Below, piece by piece: positions 1 to 5,027 of a stretch of DNA of 7,621 bases. A program made the position numbers and the translations under genes. The notes beneath the pieces were generated by a model. It was not told where the DNA came from, searched no databases, and saw only the letters and a program-made list of their open reading frames with translations. The first letter of the stretch is position 1, and each line of letters opens with the position of its first letter. The stretch comes from Treponema sp. (GTDB taxonomy: Bacteria; Spirochaetota; Spirochaetia; Treponematales; Breznakiellaceae): assembly GCA_031273835.1 (NCBI GenBank), contig JAISRD010000223.1:1-7621 (forward strand), read 5' to 3'.

Positions 1-2
1 TC

Positions 3-263
3 AGGCTTGCCACCCAATCGGACTCCGTCATCGTGCCGGTGGCGCTTACCGGAAGCTATGATGTTTTTGAAAAAAGCCACCGGATCTGCGCCGTACCGGT
101 CAGTATCTCCTTTCTGCCCCCCATACAGCCTTCGTCCCTCCCACGGGAGGCCCGTAAGCAGATCCTTGCCGATCAAATCCATGACAGTATAGCGGCGGAG
201 CTCTGCAGGCACGGGGCATTACGGGACTCCGCCGGTCCCGCCGGGGCGAGCGGACGGGGATAA
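3..263 (+). CDS. 1-acyl-sn-glycerol-3-phosphate acyltransferase (PlsC-like), C-terminal part
   Basis: This is the 3' end of a gene that starts left of the window; 86 codons are visible in an open frame from base 3 to a TAA at 261-263. The first visible residues read RLATQSDSVIVPVALTGSYD. The VIVPVALTGS segment matches motif IV of the PlsC/LPLAT family (VPV-x-(I/L)-x-G-(S/T)), which lies after the catalytic HX4D block. These enzymes acylate lysophosphatidic acid to phosphatidic acid at the inner membrane. The following F-E-K and PVSISFLPPI segments fit the usual C-terminal beta strand that reads like 'v.v.ig.pi'. The last ~20 residues are Gly/Ala/Arg-rich and look like an unconserved tail. The HX4D catalytic motif is outside the window, so substrate and activity cannot be judged. 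It converges on the antitoxin gene with a 34-bp gap. Confidence 0.7.
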   Translation, partial: RLATQSDSVIVPVALTGSYDVFEKSHRICAVPVSISFLPPIQPSSLPREARKQILADQIHDSIAAELCRHGALRDSAGPAGASGRG

Positions 264-297
264 TGGCAACGCAAGGGGGTAGGATGCGGGGAATCAG

Positions 298-600
298 TTA
301 CAAAGCCTTTTTAAGTATTTCCGGGTGAGCTATTGAATACTCCAAAACAGATGCCATTACCCCGGTATAACCCTTGCCTAAAGCCTTGTACTGCTCTATC
401 GTTTTCTGGCTAAGCCGGATTCCAACTGTTTGTTTAAGATTCCGCTTCCTTGCCTCCGCACACAGATAGGCCAACTGCTCAGGAGAATAAACCGGACTGT
501 CTTCGTCAGCAGTGATTGGCATACCGGCGGCACGCTCGATCCTTTCAAGCTGCTCCCTGGCCGGCTTATCGCCGGGCTTAAGTATTGACGTTATTTTCAT
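298..600 (-). CDS. brnA: BrnA-type antitoxin (ribbon-helix-helix), 100 aa
   Basis: The C-terminal half has the BrnA layout. A basic beta-strand segment (about residues 55-63, KQTVGIRLS) is followed by a helix (65-74), the signature G-K-G-Y turn (75-78), and a second helix with MASVLEYS (82-89). BrnA antitoxins are RHH DNA-binding proteins that neutralise the RNase toxin BrnT and repress their own operon. The N-terminal 50 residues are poorly conserved in this family and would normally wrap the toxin. The start ATG (598-600) has a good Shine-Dalgarno GAGG seven bases upstream, located inside the brnT remnant, and overlaps the remnant's TGA stop as ATGA. The full cognate toxin is absent, so this is a solitary antitoxin that may now act only as a DNA-binding regulator. 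The family call comes from motif recognition; a generic CopG/RHH protein is the alternative. Confidence 0.75.
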   Translation of the reverse strand: MKITSILKPGDKPAREQLERIERAAGMPITADEDSPVYSPEQLAYLCAEARKRNLKQTVGIRLSQKTIEQYKALGKGYTGVMASVLEYSIAHPEILKKAL

Positions 601-704
601 GGTATATCCTCAAAGACGAACCGGGCATCATCGAACGAAATACCATGTTTTTTCTGATTGAGCTTGTTTTTTTCCTCGTCCCACTCAAATGATAATTCGT
701 TCAT
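597..704 (-). pseudogene. brnT: brnT toxin remnant (N-terminal 35 codons only)
   Basis: Starting at the ATG at 702-704, the minus strand encodes 35 residues. They begin MNELSFEWDEEKNKLNQKKH and continue with G-I-S-F-D-D-A-R-F-V-F-E-D-I-P before a TGA that overlaps the brnA ATG. This matches the conserved BrnT N-terminus (F-E-W-D-x-x-K-x-x-x-N-x-x-K-H-G-(I/V)-S-F-x-x-A-x-x-V-F-x-D). BrnT proteins are normally about 85-100 residues. The missing C-terminal part carries most of the RelE-like fold and active-site residues, so this product should not be a working RNase. The break falls just after the V-F-E-D segment and the next base already belongs to brnA. This is consistent with an internal deletion that removed about 50-60 codons and left the promoter, the toxin start and brnA. 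The peptide may still be translated, and its GAGG serves as the brnA ribosome-binding site. Confidence 0.75.
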
Positions 705-734
705 ACTTTAAGTATAGCATAATGTATAACATTA
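703..734. promoter_or_regulatory. Palindromic operator candidates over the brn promoter
   Basis: Two perfect inverted repeats overlap the promoter. ATACTT-T-AAGTAT (703-715) covers the -10 box and start codon. TAATGT-ATA-ACATTA (720-734) fills the spacer and touches the -35 box. The core of the second, TGTATAACA (723-731), recurs exactly at 774-782, 51 bp away. RHH antitoxins such as BrnA bind inverted repeats at their own promoters, so these are plausible autoregulatory operators. No binding data can be drawn from sequence alone. Confidence 0.45.
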
Positions 735-739
735 GACAA
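711..739 (-). promoter_or_regulatory. Promoter of the brnT-remnant/brnA unit
   Basis: Reading the minus strand, TTGTCT (734-739) and TATACT (711-716) are separated by exactly 17 bp, a good sigma-70-type pair. The -10 box ends six bases before the ATG at 704, so the predicted transcript would start at or next to that ATG, making the first ORF nearly leaderless. A second, weaker pair (TTTGGA, 17 bp, TATACA) lies about 15 bp further upstream and would give a short leader. Transcription from either would reach brnA. Confidence 0.5.
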
Positions 740-772
740 AAACTCTCCAAACGGCTTGATTTTTATGTTTTT

Positions 773-783
773 TTGTATAACAA
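773..783. repeat. Second copy of the TGTATAACA palindrome
   Basis: TTGT-ATA-ACAA is an inverted repeat containing the same nine bases (TGTATAACA, 774-782) as the spacer repeat at 723-731. It lies in AT-rich non-coding DNA between the brn promoter and the tRNA gene. The 51-bp distance is close to five helical turns, which would place both sites on the same DNA face. The short length means chance recurrence in AT-rich DNA is possible. Confidence 0.4.
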
Positions 784-837
784 TAAGTAACTACCAGATA
801 GCAGAAAGGTATCACCGTAGCGAGTTGTAATTTCTTG

Positions 838-846
838 TGGTATAAG
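838..846 (+). promoter_or_regulatory. Extended -10 promoter of the tRNA-Val gene
   Basis: TGG-TATAAG is an extended -10 element (TGN plus a five-of-six match to TATAAT). It ends eight bases before the first base of the tRNA, so initiation near 852-854 is expected. No convincing -35 box is visible 17 bp upstream (TAGCGA), which is typical where an extended -10 is used. The call rests on position and motif only. Confidence 0.4.
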
Positions 847-853
847 GAATTAC

Positions 854-927
854 GGGCGCGTAGCTCAGCTGGTTAGAGCGCCACGTTTACACCGTGGATG
901 TCCGGGGTTCGAATCCCTGCGCGCCCA
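854..927 (+). tRNA. tRNA-Val (anticodon TAC)
   Basis: A complete cloverleaf is visible. The acceptor stem is GGGCGCG (854-860) with CGCGCCC (920-926), and the discriminator base is A927. The D-stem is GCTC/GAGC (863-866, 876-879). The anticodon stem is CCACG/CGTGG (881-885, 893-897) around the loop TTTACAC, giving anticodon TAC at 888-890, which reads GTA and related Val codons. The variable loop is ATGTC, and the T-arm is CGGGG-TTCGAAT-CCCTG (903-919) with one G-U pair. The 3' CCA is not encoded and must be added after transcription. The gene stands alone, with the smpB unit converging from the right. Confidence 0.97.
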
Positions 928-954
928 GAAATTTTTCCCATCAAACCCGCAAAT

Positions 955-967
955 GCAGGGATTCGAA
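955..967 (-). repeat. Inverted 13-nt copy of the tRNA-Val T-arm/3' half
   Basis: GCAGGGATTCGAA is the exact reverse complement of tRNA bases 908-920 (TTCGAATCCCTGC). The 13-bp match spans the T-loop, the 3' side of the T-stem and the first acceptor base. The intervening 34 bases would be a loop. The match does not extend on either side, and the flanks do not form a tRNA T-arm of their own, so it is not a second tRNA remnant. Confidence 0.6.
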
Positions 968-992
968 GGGTTTTGTCCGCCGACCAACGGGA

Positions 993-1019
993 GGAAAAGG
1001 CGCCACGGTCAGGCTGGCG
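993..1019 (-). terminator. Weak terminator candidate after smpB
   Basis: On the minus strand, CGCCA (1019-1015) and TGGCG (1005-1001) can pair around a nine-base loop and are followed by CCTTTTCC (1000-993). The stem is only five pairs and the T-run only four bases, so this is a weak intrinsic terminator at best. It lies 27 bp past the smpB stop. The 928-1045 stretch between tRNA and smpB otherwise shows only the inverted T-arm copy. Confidence 0.25.
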
Positions 1020-1045
1020 GAGACCTCACAATCTCCCCGGAGCGG

Positions 1046-1498
1046 CTACCCCCGCCGGAATTCCCTGGCGATTTCCCGCTTTATGTCCCGCTTCCGGATA
1101 TCCGCCCGCTTGTCGTAGGTCTTTTTTCCCTTACAGAGACCAAGCTCAACCTTTACCCTTCCGTTTTTGAAGTAGAAGGACAGGGGGATGAGGGTATAGC
1201 CCTTTTCTTCGGTCTTACGGGCAAGACGCTTTATCTCCTCCCGGTGGAGGAGGAGTTTTTTTTTGCGGTCCGGATCGTGGTTAAAAACCGAGGAAAAGGG
1301 ATTTTCAGCGATACGCAGGGAGCGGAGCCAGACCTCGCCTTTGAAAAGCTCCGCCCACGCGTCGGGAAAGGATATCTTTCCGTCCCGAAAGGATTTTACC
1401 TCCGTCCCCAGCAGTTCTATGCCGCACTCGAAACTATCGTCCACCGTATAGTCATAGCGGGCCCGGCGGTTTACCGCGATGGCTTTGATCCCCCCCAT
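1046..1498 (-). CDS. smpB: SsrA-binding protein SmpB (150 aa)
   Basis: SmpB binds tmRNA and carries it, charged with alanine, into stalled ribosomes for trans-translation. The sequence shows the family hallmarks in order: IAVNRRARYDY near the N-terminus (residues 7-17), GIELLGTEVKSFRDGKISF (beta-barrel and tmRNA-binding face, about 26-44), the LLLHREEI helix segment, GYTLIPLSFYFKNGRVKVELG, and GKKTYDKR followed by a basic C-terminal helix that enters the decoding channel. The length fits the usual 145-160 residues. The E. coli-type GKKxHDKR carries Tyr instead of His here, a known natural variant. The ATG (1496-1498) overlaps the TAA of the upstream gene as TAATG, with GGAAAA just before it, so translational coupling to the PEGA/FGE-like gene is likely. 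The stop is TAG at 1046-1048. Confidence 0.97.
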   Translation of the reverse strand: MGGIKAIAVNRRARYDYTVDDSFECGIELLGTEVKSFRDGKISFPDAWAELFKGEVWLRSLRIAENPFSSVFNHDPDRKKKLLLHREEIKRLARKTEEKGYTLIPLSFYFKNGRVKVELGLCKGKKTYDKRADIRKRDIKREIAREFRRG

Positions 1499-3042
1499 TA
1501 TTTTCCGTTTGACCGGGGGGCGATGAAGGGCCTGAACCCGACAAAGGGAGAAGAAGTATCGGGCGGCAGGGAGGCTCTGGTTTCGGGATTGATCGAGCCG
1601 GGAACGTTGATCCAGGAACCGCCCCTGACGGATCTTTCCAGCGGGAATTTCCCGGAGGGTCCCTCTCCGTCCGTACCGGCGATCAATTCAAGAACGGCGG
1701 GATTGGGGGAGAAAAAGTCCAGGGGAACGAAGGTGTTTTCACACCATTCCCAAAGGCCTCCCATAAAGCTCCCGTTTGGGGTCTCCGCGGTATGGAGGGC
1801 GGCAAATTCCCATTCCTCCTCGGTGGGGAGCCTTACTATCAGGCCCGCGTCTTTCAACGGTGGGGGGAGTTTTTCGGTAAGCCATGCGCAGTAGGCGGCG
1901 GCGGCGTACCAGGAAATGCCCGGCGCTGCGGGATAGGGATAGGCCCCAAAACCGGGGTCAAGAAGATAATCCTCCCGGACCAGGCCTCCGTCGGCAAGTT
2001 TTTCCCGCCTGTCCGCTCCCCATTGGGGGTTTTCCGCGGTAAAGGCCTCCCATGCGGCAAGGGAAAGTTCCCCAGAGGCCGCCCACAGGGAGGGGATGGA
2101 GAGGTCCCGCCGGCCGGGGCGGATCAAATTCCCCCCGGGTATGAACAGAAAGTCAAGCCCCTCCAGGTTCAGCGCCGGCCCCAAGGGGGAAGGGGTATCC
2201 TCCGCCGCGGTTTGGGCCCGGCCCGCCCCGGCCTGCGGGGAAGGGCCTGAGTTTTTTTCATGCCAGGCCGAGGCGGCCAATTCCGCGCCCCCCCCGCCGC
2301 TTAAGACTTCCGCAAGCCAGGACGCCGCGCCGGGGGTATTCTCAAGCAGGGCCGCCGCGTCCGTGAGGGAGCCGAGCAGCGTAAGGGGGGAGGGGGACAG
2401 GCCCCCGTTGTCCAGGAGGAATTTCGCCCTTAAGAGATCCCGGAGGGAAGCCCTTGTGGAAGCAAAGCCCAGGGCCGTTTCGAGGATCCGTTCCGCCTCT
2501 TCCAGATTTCCCGCGGACCGCAGGGCGGGACCGGTACGGTAAACCCCCTCGGAAAGATCCTGGGGTATCTGCCAGGATTCGGTGGGCTCAATCGCCAGGG
2601 ACCACCGGGCAAAGGAGGCCGCTTCCGTCGCCAGGGCCTTGAGGGGGTTGCCGCTTGTAAGGGTCCCCGTCAGGGGCCTTCTGGAGGGGAAAAACTTTGA
2701 CCCAAAGATCCTTCCCCCAATTTCCGCTTCCTGTATATGGGAGCCAAAACCGGGCAGTACCATTTCGACGGTATGCTTCCCCTTGGGGATAAAAAGCTCA
2801 CAGGGGGTAGTTCCCAGGGTAACGCCGTCTATCCTTACCGCCGCCCCTTCCGGCTCGGAACTGAATATCCCAAGACTTCCGGGCTTGGTAATACCGGGGT
2901 ACAGCAGAAGAAAAAAGAGGACCGTAAGAAGGGCCGCGCCGTAGAGGACCGCGAGGTAGATCCCCGGCCGTATTCCCAAAAGCGGGGGAAGGGTAACCCG
3001 GTCTTCCGGTTCCGGGGTATCCTTTCCGGATTTTCCGAACAT
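1498..3042 (-). CDS. Membrane-anchored PEGA-domain protein with FGE/SUMF1-like C-terminal domain (514 aa)
   Basis: Residues about 27-48 form one hydrophobic helix (IYLAVLYGAALLTVLFFLLL), preceded by a short charged N-terminus, so the large remainder should face the periplasm. Residues about 56-105 are a PEGA domain (IFSSEPEGAAVRIDGVTLG, with G-T-T-P and K-G-K-H-T-V), a surface beta domain common in spirochaetes. The middle (140-290) is Ala/Leu-rich and mostly helical, with a low-complexity linker at 262-288. Residues about 292-507 resemble the formylglycine-generating-enzyme/SUMF1 fold: ISWYAAAAYCAWL (376-388), VRLPTEEEWEFAA (403-415), GGLWEWCENTF (428-438), SVRGGSW (471-477) and VGFRPF (501-506). 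The segment after RGGSW, where true FGEs carry their catalytic cysteines, contains none, so sulfatase activation is unlikely and a structural or binding role is more probable. The gene overlaps smpB by one base. No strong Shine-Dalgarno precedes the ATG. Confidence 0.85.
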   Translation of the reverse strand: MFGKSGKDTPEPEDRVTLPPLLGIRPGIYLAVLYGAALLTVLFFLLLYPGITKPGSLGIFSSEPEGAAVRIDGVTLGTTPCELFIPKGKHTVEMVLPGFGSHIQEAEIGGRIFGSKFFPSRRPLTGTLTSGNPLKALATEAASFARWSLAIEPTESWQIPQDLSEGVYRTGPALRSAGNLEEAERILETALGFASTRASLRDLLRAKFLLDNGGLSPSPLTLLGSLTDAAALLENTPGAASWLAEVLSGGGGAELAASAWHEKNSGPSPQAGAGRAQTAAEDTPSPLGPALNLEGLDFLFIPGGNLIRPGRRDLSIPSLWAASGELSLAAWEAFTAENPQWGADRREKLADGGLVREDYLLDPGFGAYPYPAAPGISWYAAAAYCAWLTEKLPPPLKDAGLIVRLPTEEEWEFAALHTAETPNGSFMGGLWEWCENTFVPLDFFSPNPAVLELIAGTDGEGPSGKFPLERSVRGGSWINVPGSINPETRASLPPDTSSPFVGFRPFIAPRSNGK

Positions 3043-3049
3043 AGGATCA

Positions 3050-3079
3050 AGTATACGGCGGCGGCGGAGTATTATTCAA
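3050..3079 (-). promoter_or_regulatory. Promoter candidate for the PEGA/FGE-smpB unit
   Basis: On the minus strand TTGAAT (3074-3079) and TATACT (3050-3055) are 18 bp apart, with a CCGCCGCCG run in the spacer. The -10 box ends seven bases before the ATG at 3042, so the mRNA would start at or near the start codon. The lack of a Shine-Dalgarno sequence upstream of that ATG agrees with a leaderless message. Sequence evidence only. Confidence 0.4.
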
Positions 3080-3125
3080 GCGGCCTCTGGACAGACACAG
3101 TTGATTGATAGACAATATAAACGAT

Positions 3126-4076
3126 ATGCATGCCCCGCCGGATTCGGAGGAACTTCCCCCCGTAATAAAGCAAAGGGCCGCGGAGGACTTTTCCCGGGCC
3201 AGGGTAAAGGAGGTCCTTTTCCGGATCATGCATTTTATGCACACCGACAGGACAAAACTCTTGTCCCTCAACGACGTAAAGGAAATTTTGAAGCCCGGAA
3301 ATGAAACCTATAAGGGGATGGAGGCGGTGCCCATCAGCCTTATCGTGGGGAGCGAGGGACGCTACCGGGATTTCAATAAATTCTTCCTGCCCAGGTACGA
3401 ACGGCTCCGTTCCCGCTGGGAACGGGTGGATGAGGCCCGTCTGGCGGATATCATGCTTCCGCCCATACAGCTCTATGAAATAGGGGGAGTGTACTTTGTC
3501 CGCGACGGCAACCACCGGGTTTCGGTGGCAAAGACCCAGGGTTTAGAGACCGTGGACGCCGAGGTAACCAGCCTTTCCACGGAGATACGGATTTCCCCCT
3601 CCATGACCGTGGACGAACTGCGCTCGGCGCTGATCCGCTACGAAAAGGAAATTTTTTATAAAAAGACGAATTTCGCCGCCCTCACCTCAGGCTGTGATCT
3701 TAACTTTACCATGCCCGGCCGCTTCGACGTGATCTGCGATCATATCCTGGTTCACAAATACTATCTGAACCAGACAAGGCTTGAGGAAATTTCCTTTGAA
3801 GACGCCCTGGTTTCCTGGTACAACAAGGTCTACAAACCCGTGGCGGCGATCATTTCCGAAGAAAAACTCTGCGCCTGTTTTCATGGCAGAACGGAAAGCG
3901 ATCTCTATGTCTGGATAGTAAAACACTGGGAACTGCTGAAAAAGAAATACGGCATCTGCTATTCCCTTGCCGACGCGGCCCGTGATTTCAGGTATAAGTA
4001 CGGCGGCGGGAAAACTTCTTTGTTTACCTTGATTTATTCTTTTTTTTCACGTATTTTTAAGCGTACCAGGAGGTAA
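3126..4076 (+). CDS. ParB/Srx-fold protein of unknown function (316 aa)
   Basis: The recognisable core (residues about 65-150 from the ATG) runs AVPISLIVGSEGRYRDF, then LPRYERLRSRWERVD, LPPIQLYEIGGVYFVRDGNHRVSVAKTQG and VDAEV. This matches a ParB/sulfiredoxin-like domain with the D-G-N-H-R signature at about residues 127-131. A C-terminal region ends in TESDLYVWIVKHWELLKKKYG and an AARDF motif, which I associate with homologues annotated as ParB-like regulators. The ParB/Srx fold includes nucleotide-using enzymes (ParB CTPases, sulfiredoxin, free-serine kinase SerK/SbnI), so DNA binding is not assured. The last 20 residues (SLFTLIYSFFSRIFKRTRR) form a hydrophobic-then-basic tail that could touch the membrane. 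A TTG at 3105 would add seven residues; ATG at 3126 is preferred, though neither has a clear ribosome-binding site. It is first in a unit with pdxY and the M28-like gene. Confidence 0.75.
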   Translation: MHAPPDSEELPPVIKQRAAEDFSRARVKEVLFRIMHFMHTDRTKLLSLNDVKEILKPGNETYKGMEAVPISLIVGSEGRYRDFNKFFLPRYERLRSRWERVDEARLADIMLPPIQLYEIGGVYFVRDGNHRVSVAKTQGLETVDAEVTSLSTEIRISPSMTVDELRSALIRYEKEIFYKKTNFAALTSGCDLNFTMPGRFDVICDHILVHKYYLNQTRLEEISFEDALVSWYNKVYKPVAAIISEEKLCACFHGRTESDLYVWIVKHWELLKKKYGICYSLADAARDFRYKYGGGKTSLFTLIYSFFSRIFKRTRR

Positions 4077-4081
4077 TTGTG
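4068..4081 (+). promoter_or_regulatory. Perfect ribosome-binding site of pdxY formed by the upstream gene's last codons
   Basis: AGGAGG (4068-4073) is made by the final two Arg codons (AGG AGG) of the ParB/Srx-like gene, followed by its TAA and then TT-GTG. The spacing to the GTG is five bases, which fixes the pdxY start at 4079 rather than at a later codon. The two-base intergenic distance implies translational coupling. Confidence 0.8.
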
Positions 4082-5014
4082 TCAGTCCTTTCTATTCAAT
4101 CCCACGTAGTGTACGGCCACGCCGGTAACAGCGCCGCCGTCTTTCCCCTGCAACGCCTGGGCCGGGAGGTATGGGCCGTTAATACCGTGGAATTTTCTAA
4201 CCATACGGGCTATAAGGCCTGGCGTGGTAAGGTTCTCGGTTCCGCGTTAACCGAAGAACTCGTGCTGGGCCTGGAAGAACGGGGCATACTGTCCGGATGC
4301 GAAGCGGTTCTTTCCGGCTATCTGGGAGACGCCGTCGTGGGCAGGGCCATACTTAACGCGGTTAAACGGGTACGCAGCGCTGCCCCCGCGGCCCTGTACT
4401 GTTGCGACCCGGTGATGGGCGACGTGGGCCGTGGTTTTTATGTAAGCCCCGATATACCGGGGATCTTCAAGAATGAAGTGGTCCCCATGGCGGACATCGT
4501 TACGCCCAATCAATTTGAACTTGAGGCCCTTACCGGCATAGACAGCTCTTCCCTTTCGGGGGCCCTTAAGGCGGTAAAGGCCCTTCACGCCCTGGGGCCC
4601 AAGGTGGTGCTGGTTACCTCCTTCAAGGAAGGCCAGGTGAGCGGGGCCCTTTCGGATAGCGCCGAGCCTCCGCCCGCGGAGGCAAAAAATCCCCCCTCCG
4701 GAGGGGGAACCATAGCGATGATCGTTTCAGACGGCGGGGAAGCCTACCGGGTAAGCACCCCGGAACTGTACTTTGCCGACACTACCATGATGGCCGGCGC
4801 CGGAGATCTGACCACGGCGGTATTCCTTTCGCGTTACCTGGAAACCCGCAGCATAAGCCGTACCCTGGAACTCAGCGCGGCGTCGGTATACGGCGTCATG
4901 GAAAAAACCCACAAAGGATCTTCCAGGGAACTGTTGATCGTCGCCGCCCAGGATGAACTGGTCTCGCCAAGCGGCAGTTTCAAGGCGGAAAAATTAACTC
5001 TTAACGCGGATTAA
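4079..5014 (+). CDS. pdxY: Pyridoxal kinase PdxY (311 aa)
   Basis: PdxY phosphorylates pyridoxal with ATP in cytoplasmic vitamin B6 salvage, making pyridoxal 5'-phosphate. The N-terminus (LSIQSHVVYGHAGNSAAVFP, residues 4-23) is nearly the E. coli PdxY sequence. It is followed by NTVEFSNHTGY (35-45), AVLSGYLGDA (76-85), CDPVMGDVGRGFYV (109-122) and the IVTPNQFELEALTG segment (140-153). The ribokinase-type anion-hole and catalytic motif G-A-G-D is at 240-243, with Asp243 as the expected base. It starts with GTG under an ideal AGGAGG. It is about 24 residues longer than the E. coli enzyme (287 aa), mainly because of a Pro/Gly-rich insertion at about 192-211, whose DNA forms two hairpins, plus a short C-terminal tail. 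Family assignment is firm; the insertion is unusual. Confidence 0.95.
   Translation: MSVLSIQSHVVYGHAGNSAAVFPLQRLGREVWAVNTVEFSNHTGYKAWRGKVLGSALTEELVLGLEERGILSGCEAVLSGYLGDAVVGRAILNAVKRVRSAAPAALYCCDPVMGDVGRGFYVSPDIPGIFKNEVVPMADIVTPNQFELEALTGIDSSSLSGALKAVKALHALGPKVVLVTSFKEGQVSGALSDSAEPPPAEAKNPPSGGGTIAMIVSDGGEAYRVSTPELYFADTTMMAGAGDLTTAVFLSRYLETRSISRTLELSAASVYGVMEKTHKGSSRELLIVAAQDELVSPSGSFKAEKLTLNAD
4666..4707. repeat. Two adjacent GC-rich hairpins inside pdxY
   Basis: GCCTCCGC-CC-GCGGAGGC (4666-4683) is an eight-pair stem. Eight bases later CCCCCTCCGGAGGGGG (4692-4707) is a perfect 16-bp palindrome. Both contain CCTCC/GGAGG. They coincide with the low-complexity insertion in PdxY (about residues 196-210) and keep the reading frame. 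Confidence 0.75.
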
Positions 5015-5027
5015 GGCGTACCGGGGG

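Noticed and set aside
945..985. Possible second, minus-strand tRNA fragment containing TTCGAATCC
   Set aside because: The bases flanking the T-loop-like core do not pair to form a T-stem, and no anticodon or acceptor arms are visible; only an inverted 13-nt copy can be claimed.
953..1894. Long plus-strand open frame (313 codons) across smpB and the PEGA/FGE gene
   Set aside because: It is antisense to two well-supported genes, starts in the inverted T-arm copy without a ribosome-binding site, and encodes no recognisable domain. Long antisense frames are expected in GC-rich coding DNA.
3072..3515. Minus-strand frame opposite the start of the ParB/Srx-like gene
   Set aside because: The plus strand there encodes the conserved D-G-N-H-R domain; the antisense product resembles no family.
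3649..3666. T/A-rich slippery stretch (TTTTTTATAAAAA) as a programmed frameshift site in the ParB/Srx-like gene
   Set aside because: The zero frame continues through a conserved protein, and no useful alternative frame follows.
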